Assembly (NCBI GenBank): GCA_009760885.1
Contig: CM019702.1
Span: forward strand, 53,295,282-53,359,281
Length of the DNA stretch: 64,000 nt
Origin: Achatina immaculata
Taxonomy: Eukaryota > Mollusca > Gastropoda > Stylommatophora > Achatinidae
Direction: 5' to 3'
Shown: positions 56,780 to 64,000 of the stretch, in pieces
Layout of the letters: each line of letters begins with the position of its first letter
Position numbering within the stretch: position 1 is the stretch's first letter
The notes under the pieces: model-generated
Seen by the model: the letters and a program-made list of their open reading frames with translations, nothing else
Told to the model about the DNA's origin: nothing
The model's database searches: none
Made by a program: the position numbers and the translations under genes

Positions 56780-59020
56780 TCACTCTACACAGAAAACACT
56801 TCGTAAAGTGTCTCTGTATTTACTGCTCATGTGATAGTAAATAAAAATATTCACTGATGAGTTCACGGACTCCAAAATAAAGCACAATCCAGAAAGTATT
56901 ATTGATATCTTGAAGTATCGGCCACCAAACAAGAGCTCTGGCTCGGATGCTACAGCCAGTCCTGTGATACACAACGGGGCAAAGCAAACAATAAACAAAG
57001 TGGAAATCATCACAACCATCTTGGCCACTTTCTGGTTACGGCCGGAGATTCTGTCAGCTTGTCCGTGAGCTGCGGACGTCTTTCTCCATTGTGTTTGTTT
57101 CTGTAACTGAATTACGAGGATCACAGTGCAGATAACGATGATGGCAAAAGCTGTCATTGGAAGAATGAAGTTGTTTATGATGTAAGAAATGCTTTCAATG
57201 ATTTCTCCATCAGCCATGGAGACACGTCCAATAAGAGTTTTATTTGTTAAAGAGAAAAATTTCTTCCCTAGTTTATTGGCAGCGTACAGAGGGGCAATGG
57301 TAATCAGGAGAATGATGAACACAGTATAGATAATGATGATCATCTTTTTTGGCGACATAAAGATTTTAATCTGAAAAGTAACAGAAGAAAAAGAAAAACT
57401 AAGAAACACATTTCTTTCTATCTTTTTCTTTTTTTCTTTCCTTCCTTCTTTCTTTCCTTCTTTCCATCTTTCTTTCTTTCTTTATTTCACTATGTCACTC
57501 TCTCTTTTGTCACCCTGCCAAACCACTGAGCTCTCACTGTTGCACATCACATCTGTCTCCAAACAAATTACCGTTTAGTAATAATCCAGGTAGCTTTAAG
57601 CAAACTGATTTAACATGATGTGTAAGCTATTATGGTTTCTTATATTGATGCATTTTGTCATTTTTCAAGTGAACGAAACAAAAAGGCAGTCTATTCAAGA
57701 TCGAACTGTGAGGTTTACTGTTATATTTATTAATTATCTCTTCTCATGTAAGCAATAATCGTATAATTTTGTATAGGAAACAACATAAGCTGCACATTCA
57801 TTACGAAAAAGAAAATGAGGAAATCAAACCTTTAACGGAGCTATTATGCACAAACATCTTTCCAGGGTGATTACTGCTGTGATCCAGCTGCTCACTCGGG
57901 TGAAGTTTATATGTGGTATTGTGAAGATGAAGTAACTCACTTCTATTGGCTCGAAACTCAAATCGGTCGCAATCATTGACAAGCAGTACATAACATTTAC
58001 CCCAACCAGTGTTATAAGTGAACCTAGGTCAGAAACTGCGAGACCTGTGCATGATAATAATTACATTAACATTATACGTTATATGATGCTGTGGAATTGT
58101 CTTACCATAGAAAGATTAACAAACGCAATAGCCAAACTAGAAAATTGTTTACTTTTATGCGACCACAGTTAGCGTCATGCTGGAGTGTGTTGTGAAAATT
58201 TGCTCTGAAAGTCTTTATCAAATTAATCAGACGTACCGCAGTTCAATAAGTCGATACGTTCACAAGATCTGAAACATTTCATCTGCTAATGCTACATGGT
58301 CACCTTTAATCAAACCTGTATGACATAATATAGCTGTAAAGTAATGCTCTTATGATCAGTAGTGCTTTTCTGCAAAGTATCTCTTTAACTTAAATAAATA
58401 AACATATGAATAAACTATTCAATCTTTAAACACTCTGAATGTTTTCAATGTGAAAATATAAGGACATTTGAAATCAGTATAATAAATGTGTCATAATATA
58501 TAGAAATACAATTACAAGTTGTTTTAGACATATAAAAAATAAAAGAATAATATAAATTGAAACGGAGAAAGACAAGTAAATCAGAAATGGACTGCGACCT
58601 GATTAGGAATATACATACAGTCAGATTGTATCATGTCATAGATGTAGCTGTTGATATAAACAGGAATGAACCGTTGTTGAACTACTATTGTCACATCCAC
58701 ATTGTTTTGTCACCTGTTATGGGCTTAACAGGTAACGCACATTTTAAAAAACAACATGTCTGTATCAAACCATATTAATTATCCCTAAAATAGTTCACAA
58801 AGTTGCTGCTTTTCTTACCAAGTAGACTGATGTTGACAGAATCTTTAAAACCCTGTTTGATGAAGCAAATGATATTGATGACGTTTGTCACAATACCAAA
58901 AATGTCAATTCCTTGACACAACACTCCGTAGACAATCACAGTGAAAGTTAACACAGCTTCATCACTGACTCCAGAGTCATCAATTATTTTCTGGTGATGA
59001 GATTCTGACTTCTCCTTCAT
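56780..59020 (-). CDS. Receptor R4: class A GPCR, chemosensory-receptor-like (335 aa)
   Basis: Exons 58819-59020, 57830-58044 and 56780-57370 (202 + 215 + 591 nt) splice in frame to 335 residues. It is the most compact locus: intron 1 is 774 nt and intron 2 is 459 nt. Splice sites and phases equal those of R2 and R3 (Gly68 split; PLK|IKIF). The N-terminus is 14 residues shorter than in R3 but shares DDSGVSDEAVL and YGVLCQ. Marks are LAVSDL, LERCLCIIAPLK, KVAKMVVMISTLFIVCFAP and SVNSSVNIFIYYHMSSKYR. No disabling change is seen. It probably acts as a sensory GPCR like R3, of which it is the duplicate. Confidence 0.9.
57411..57487. repeat. CTTT microsatellite in R4 intron 2
   Basis: About 75 bp of interrupted CTTT/CCTT units at the position matching the longer run in R3 intron 2. 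Confidence 0.9.
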
Positions 59021-60120
59021 TGTTTCTGTTAGGTCAAAAGATAAGTTATAATCACATCCAGATCGACAGCGCCATGCTACTCCAGGCTTTTAGTTTCCTC
59101 TGTTGTAACAGACTTTATTTAACTTCAACATACCTTGTAATCCCCTTTTCGCAGCTTAACACAACCACAATTCGACTGGTCAGTGTATCTCGTTATGAAT
59201 CTCTCTTTGAAAAGTATGGACAATTATGACATTGTACCCCCTCCCTTGGGAACAACTGTGTTAAGAACATACTTATTTAAACATAGTCTTTGTGAGACAG
59301 GGAACATAGATCTGTTTGCTTAAAAACTCTGAACTATTTCTGTAGCCCAGAAACCTGTAGCAATCAACACTAACTGTAATTGTTATTTATTTTTTAATGT
59401 AATGTCAGGTTGGTGGGTGGATGGGGACATGAAGATCGCCAGCAGGGATGAGGAAAATCTGTTATGAAACCAATGAATTCAGGACGTGACAAGCCTATGA
59501 GTCTTTACAACAATGGCTATCAGAATGATGAAAATTTAACAAAGCAAGCAGACTATAGATGGCGGGGAACTGATATAGTTGAGGCACTCATTAGATTTCT
59601 CATTCCAAAAGTCAGAGTGTATCTGTGGAACTGTCTCAAAGCCGTCTGACCAGCCAGCGTTGCATGCTGGATCTGACATGGAAAAAGGTTTAAGTACAGC
59701 CACCAGAGGTTGGAAAAAAAGTTTTGGCCAGGCCAAAATAGACAATACTGTCTTCATGACAGTCCGAGCAAGACCATAGTCTGCCCTAGCAAGGAAATGT
59801 GCTGAAGTCGGAGGTACCCAGCCAAAAGACGCATCACAAAAATCAGGGTACCACGCATCATAGCCAGAGTGCGTACGAATAAGAAGAAGATGACATTATG
59901 TTACAAAAATATTACATTATATTATAAAAAGACATTGACTTATATTACGTACATTCACTAATATATAAGTACATAATTGTGTCCCTTCATTACCCGATAG
60001 CAGTTGAAAAGGATCATAATCTTATCCAACATAACTAGCCTACATACTATTTTTTATTCTTCCTTTATACAAGTATATATCTTGGAGCCTACACTAGGAC
60101 AACTTTTATACAGTTACTTT
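59021..60120. other. 5' flank of R4; no gene recognised
   Basis: The first 250 bp match the R3 5' flank (for example caattcgatt near 46310 and caattcgact near 59170) and so may hold the promoter. About 59230-59890 has patches that look like old retroelement 3' sequence ending in an aataagaagaaga stretch, but I cannot assign a family. Confidence 0.4.
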
Positions 60121-60405
60121 GACTAATTAAAAAAAGAGATGGGCATATATCGGTCTCCTGATGAGAAGAAACAGAGAATCCCAAAACAAAAAATCAAGTG
60201 GAACACAACAGGCTGAAGAAAAAGAGGTTCGACCACGTGAAACTCTAAAGAGGACATTGTTAAGAGAGGCCAAAACAATAGACATAGAATCCTTTGATGA
60301 CTTTGAAAAACTCGCCGAAAACAGGAAAACCTGGCGAACTACCATGTGAGCCCTATGTGAAGTTTAACGACATGGGAAGGATGTACGATGCAAGATGATA
60401 TGTTT
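60121..60405 (+). mobile_element. LINE A, copy 6: 3' end only
   Basis: Begins in the RRWTYVGHLMRR region (aaaaagagatgggcatatat), reads LKRTLLREAKTIDIESFDDF and EKLAENRKTWRTTM, then gccctatgtgaagtttaacg and a degenerate ATGTAAG-type tail. Confidence 0.8.
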
Positions 60406-60824
60406 ATATGGTATTTTGTCCCAGAGCACATGTTGCATATATATAATATGACCAACCTTGTGTGTTTTGTTTTTTTTTAAAATTCTGAGCAGACATGCTC
60501 TTTCTCAGCGTGTACTACGTTTCTCCTGTAAAAGTCTATGGCGATAAAACTTCTTTCCAACCAACTGCTCTTCTCTGCTATTGTCCTTTTCAAAAGCATT
60601 TGTAAGCCGTAGGGCGAATATTAAAGTTATTTTACAAATATCTGAGTGCAGTGTAAACATATCTGACAAAAAATATACAACTATTTTGTATTATACTTCT
60701 AACCGATTTACGCAAAGAGAGCAATTTCATGAGCAATGTTCTTTTTTGCTCATTGTTGAATGCAAAAGAATATGTAACATCAAATCGGTCTCTCTCTCTG
60801 TCTCTCTCTATATCTCTCTGTGTG

Positions 60825-60859
<35 letters not shown>

Positions 60860-61495
60860 TCGTATCCACCAAGCAAACAACTAGTATTCCAAGCTTCAGA
60901 AGTAAGGTGAAATTAAAACTTGACAAATACAGCTTGACTAGTACATTAATTCTATTTCACTAGAGGGAGTCATAAATATACATATTTTGTCGCTATTGAA
61001 TTGTAGTAACACGATGTATTTCAAGCATGCCAGAATATCAAAGTTTTTCTGCCATATGTTATTACAGTATGTTCGGCACAGTTTCTGATCTAACATAATC
61101 GTGGTCTATTCGCGGGTAATTAGAGTTACATTTCTCTGAAGAAACAGACACACAAATGTGAATTTTATTATAGAAAAAAATATATGTAAACCGTGACATT
61201 GGATAAAATATATTTCATTAAATACGAATTGGTATAAGAACTTCAGTCTTTCTAAACATTATGTGCAGGAGTTTAAATTACACCCCATCTTCTCAAATAA
61301 CACATAAAGCCTTACTGTAAAAAATCGATTGGTTTCGATAACCATAACAGAAGACCACACAGTACATTATTCTATCTGGAGTTAACATAAGCTATTTCAA
61401 ATATTACCTATTTGAAATATGTTTTACAAACATTTATTTTAAGAATAAAATTTTTTAAAAAAATTAGCGAAAAATTCCATTATTAAAGTGCATCA
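60406..61495. other. Upstream flank of R4 (duplicated block); no gene
   Basis: From about 60890 the sequence parallels 50690-51100. Before that is AT-rich DNA with a CT/TA microsatellite. No exon is recognised. Confidence 0.45.
60788..60862. repeat. CT then TA compound microsatellite
   Basis: Interrupted CT units (60788-60836) pass directly into TA units (60837-60860), just outside the duplicated block. Confidence 0.9.
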
Positions 61496-62757
61496 GACCT
61501 ATTATTATTTTTATGTTGAAAATATTATCTCGTGTTCCTCGTTCTTGTCTAAACCCAGCTTGGACTATATTGATTTCTCCTTCTATTTTCTTACGACGAC
61601 TATAATTTTTAATAGAATTTTATTGGCATAATATTATTAGACTATTATTATTTATTAGAATAATAATAGAGAAATGCAGAGACTTTAATGTGAATTTATG
61701 TTTATCTTTTATAGACTATTCAAAAGCTTTTAATTGTGTACAACACCAGAAACTTTGGGAAATAATGAAAAAGAGGATTTCCAACACAATTAATATCACT
61801 ATGTATCTGTGCCAACATGCAGCAGTAAGAATAAATGGTAAAACAAGAACTTAGTTTGACATAAAACAAGGGGTCCATCAGGTTTGCATACTGTCGCTTT
61901 ACTTATTTAACGTGTGTAATGAAAAATATAATGAAGAATGTTAGAGAAAATATAGACAAAGTATAGTATGATGTCATAAAAATTGGAGGTTATGAAATAC
62001 CAGAGATTAGATATTCTGATGACATAGCATTACTGTCCACGACACAAAAAGAAATGGAAAAACTAATGATATAAGAAGAGTGAACATTAGTGAAGAGCAA
62101 AACCTCTATCTTAATGCAAAGAAAACTAAATTGATGACAACTGTCAAAATAAAAAAGACAGCTGAAAATTACAATAAAGACGAAAAATTGAACGAAATGT
62201 AAAGTTTTGAATATGTTCGATTATTACTATTACTGGAGTTACAATGAGAGAAATTATAAGAAGGACATCTATCGCTCTTCAAAAAGTAAAACAACTAAAG
62301 AAGCTGAGGAGATGAACAGACAGAATTATAAAAATACGATTTTTAAGAGCATATATCTTTCCAATCGCAACATGCCTGTGAGACCTGGACACTTAGCAAA
62401 ACAGCTGAGAAACACATAAATGCCTTTGAATGAAAATCCTATAGGAGAGTCCTTCAAATATCAAGGACACGAAAAAATACAAATATGTCCATACTTCAAA
62501 AACGTAATATTGAAGGCTGGCAAGTAAAGAAGATTAAAAAGATAAAACGTAAATATTTTGGACATATTAAACGCCATGAGAATTTAGAGAATACAATTTT
62601 AAAAGAGTACATATTGGGAACAACAAAAATGAAGATGATTACAAGATGTCGTTGATGGTCTGCGAATGGACGCATCACCAAACAGGGCATCTTGCTCACT
62701 ACCGAGAGACCTACCGGAGGCTGCCAAGTTCCGCAATGAACGTGCAAATGACTGACT
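61496..62757 (+). mobile_element. LINE B, copy 6, with 5' inversion (twin priming)
   Basis: The main part (about 61655-62757) is plus-strand LINE B: EKCRDFNVNLCLSFIDYSKA, IRYSDDIALLSTT (catalytic box) and, further on, the CETWTLSKTAEKH region and HLAHYRETYR. The first 145 bp (61496-61640) are the preceding piece of the same RT in reverse: the minus strand reads INIVQAGFRQERGTRDNIF. The inverted piece ends at the element position where the forward piece begins (both near ataataatag). Many stops are present. Confidence 0.85.
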
Positions 62758-62955
62758 TGACTGACAATAATTATTACAAAAAGAAGCGTTTTCATGCATC
62801 AATAGGGTGTGAAACAGAAAGAATAACACAGAATATTAGCGCAAAAGACTACTCAGAACCAAAGACCATATAAGAAAGAAATATAATAACCTCAGATTTT
62901 AAATTAACGAGTACTTAAATGTTACATTGAGCCAATTTTGTTTTTTTAGATGTGA
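62758..62955. other. Spacer within the duplicated block
   Basis: gtgaaacagaaagaat, gcgcaaaagactactcagaa and what follows match 51377-51450, showing that LINE B copy 6 was inserted into the duplicated sequence. Confidence 0.6.
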
Positions 62956-63330
62956 AACATGGTCCATGAACAGCAAGAAATGGAGGCCATGGAAATGTGG
63001 TTCATAAGAAGGGTGTTGAAGGTACCATGGACAGCTAAAAAAAAACAACGAAGAAGGTTTAAGAAAGGCTGGAGTTAAAAGGTAAATTATAGCAAAGATC
63101 AGAGGCAGACAAGAGAGATTTGTAGGACATTTTCTGAGAAGAGGAAAATTAGAACACATTGTGGCACTGGAAAAACTGAGGGAAGAAGAGACAGAGGAAG
63201 ACAGAGAGAGAAGTTACTAGATGGGCTGTCAGTGTGGATAGGAAGAAAATCACTGGCGGATCTCATAATTGTGGAGAGAAATGATCGCCTACGCCAAGCG
63301 AAACGGCACTTGATTGACTGATTGATAAAT
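62956..63330 (+). mobile_element. LINE F, copy 2: 3' end
   Basis: The plus strand reads MEAMEMWFIRRVLKVPWTAK, then ICRTFSEKRK-type codons, TEGRRDRGRQREKLLDGLS, and ends with ttgattgactgattgataaa, an apparent TTGA tail. It lies in the duplicated block and is absent from the matching place near 51480. Confidence 0.7.
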
Positions 63331-63584
63331 GTACCAAAATGTGGACTGTATTGTGTTCAGTCAAATTATACCTGACCTAGGATATCAGTTCGTTGCTAGA
63401 AGCATGGCAATATGTTGTCACAGTTTCATCTGATTGCTTGTTTTGCTACCAAAACGGCATTTGGAAAATCAGTTAAAAGTTATAAGTGTCCATTTTCATA
63501 CTTCTCTTTTCTACGTCCACTTCAAATAAAATGTTCACGTAGCATATGTTTCCAGAGGGTAGATTTTCATTCTTGCCTGTCATC

Positions 63585-63706
63585 ATCATTCATTTGCATG
63601 TCCCTTGCAAAACTTTGCCTTCCTAACAGCACTCCTGTAGGACTCTCGGTTGTGAGCAAGATGACCTGCTGCTGATGTATCCATTTGCACATTATCACCG
63701 ATGTAC
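63585..63706 (-). mobile_element. LINE B, copy 7: terminal fragment
   Basis: About 120 bp of the LINE B 3' end on the minus strand (HLAHNRES-type codons and a short GAAT/ATGA tail), ending at gatgt where other copies continue. It resembles copy 2 in length. Confidence 0.8.
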
Positions 63707-64000
63707 ACTATAACACAATTTTGGGCCTTAACATATTGAACAGTAATAAATAGTATAGAACGATTAATTATTTTTTGTTAACATGATTTTTATATAGCAA
63801 TATTTGTCTTTGTCACAGTTACTACAATTAATAGTGAGAAATTTCTGTATTTGCATAATATGAGTTATTTCACGCTGGATTGCTGAATTTATAGTACTCA
63901 AAAAAAAAAAAAGCAAGAATAAGACAAAAATGAACCAAGATAATCGGAACATAAAGAGCATTCCTTAATTGCTATTAAGTTCCGTACAACATTAATAGGA

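Larger units (their letters stand above)
54060..63480. repeat. Segmental duplication unit 2 (receptor R4 and flanks)
   Basis: Counterpart of 40250-51650. Matching points run in the same order: 3' flank (54081), sequence before the stop codon (56580-56760 against 40370-40480), all three exons, the CTTT run in intron 2, intron 1, the 5' flank, and the distal block at 60890-63480. Unit-specific insertions are LINE F (54590 and 62956), LINE B (55764 and 61496) and a LINE A end (60121). Confidence 0.75.

Noticed and set aside
61496..62757. Two independent LINE B insertions in opposite orientation
   Set aside because: The two parts are adjacent without a tail or duplication between them, and the inverted part stops at the element position where the other begins. 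One insertion with 5' inversion is simpler.

Overview
The window looks like AT-rich nuclear DNA from a mollusc. The best fit is a heterobranch gastropod of the sea-slug type (inference). The grounds are split-gene class A receptors resembling the chemosensory-receptor expansions known from Aplysia, Elysia and Plakobranchus, together with many decayed APE-type LINEs, mariner remnants and tRNA-derived SINEs. I recognise no bacterial-style operons, rRNA or CRISPR.

The host genes are a head-to-tail array of four related seven-transmembrane receptor loci, all on the minus strand. R1 (2943-8515) is a pseudogene. R2 (23818-27344), R3 (40564-46219) and R4 (56780-59020) have intact coding exons. All share one architecture: exon 1 holds the N-terminus and TM1, a phase-1 intron splits the Gly before TM2, exon 2 (215 nt, 212 in R1) holds TM2-TM3, and a phase-0 intron precedes exon 3 (TM4-TM7). 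A fifth locus survives only as a decayed exon 2 at 19864-20016. R3 and R4, with their introns and flanks, are two copies of one segmental duplication (about 40.25-51.65 kb and 54.06-63.48 kb). A lone exon-like stretch at 17413-17631 resembles an annexin repeat.

Most of the rest is mobile DNA. At least eight LINE lineages, called A to H here, can be told apart. Most end in their own short tandem tail: A in ATATAAG-type repeats, B in GAAT, C in TA or GA, D in GAT, E in ATTC, F probably in TTGA, G and H in GAA. Many of the window's microsatellites are therefore LINE tails. Several insertions carry visible target-site duplications, two are nested inside other LINEs, and one shows the 5' inversion expected from twin priming. 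Two mariner-like elements (33911-35336 and about 27422-28240), two SINE copies with an intact tRNA-like head plus one relic, and an unnamed dispersed repeat (three copies) complete the set.

Three minisatellites stand out: a 26-bp array in R1 intron 1 with a higher-order period, an 85-bp array made from a LINE A 3' end, and a 43-bp array starting inside a SINE relic. The receptor genes presumably act as sensory GPCRs. The LINEs and simple repeats seem to have stretched the introns and spacers and may have helped the array duplicate and decay. I see no evidence of a novel multi-gene enzymatic system. The most informative content is the receptor array and the insertion history written over it.
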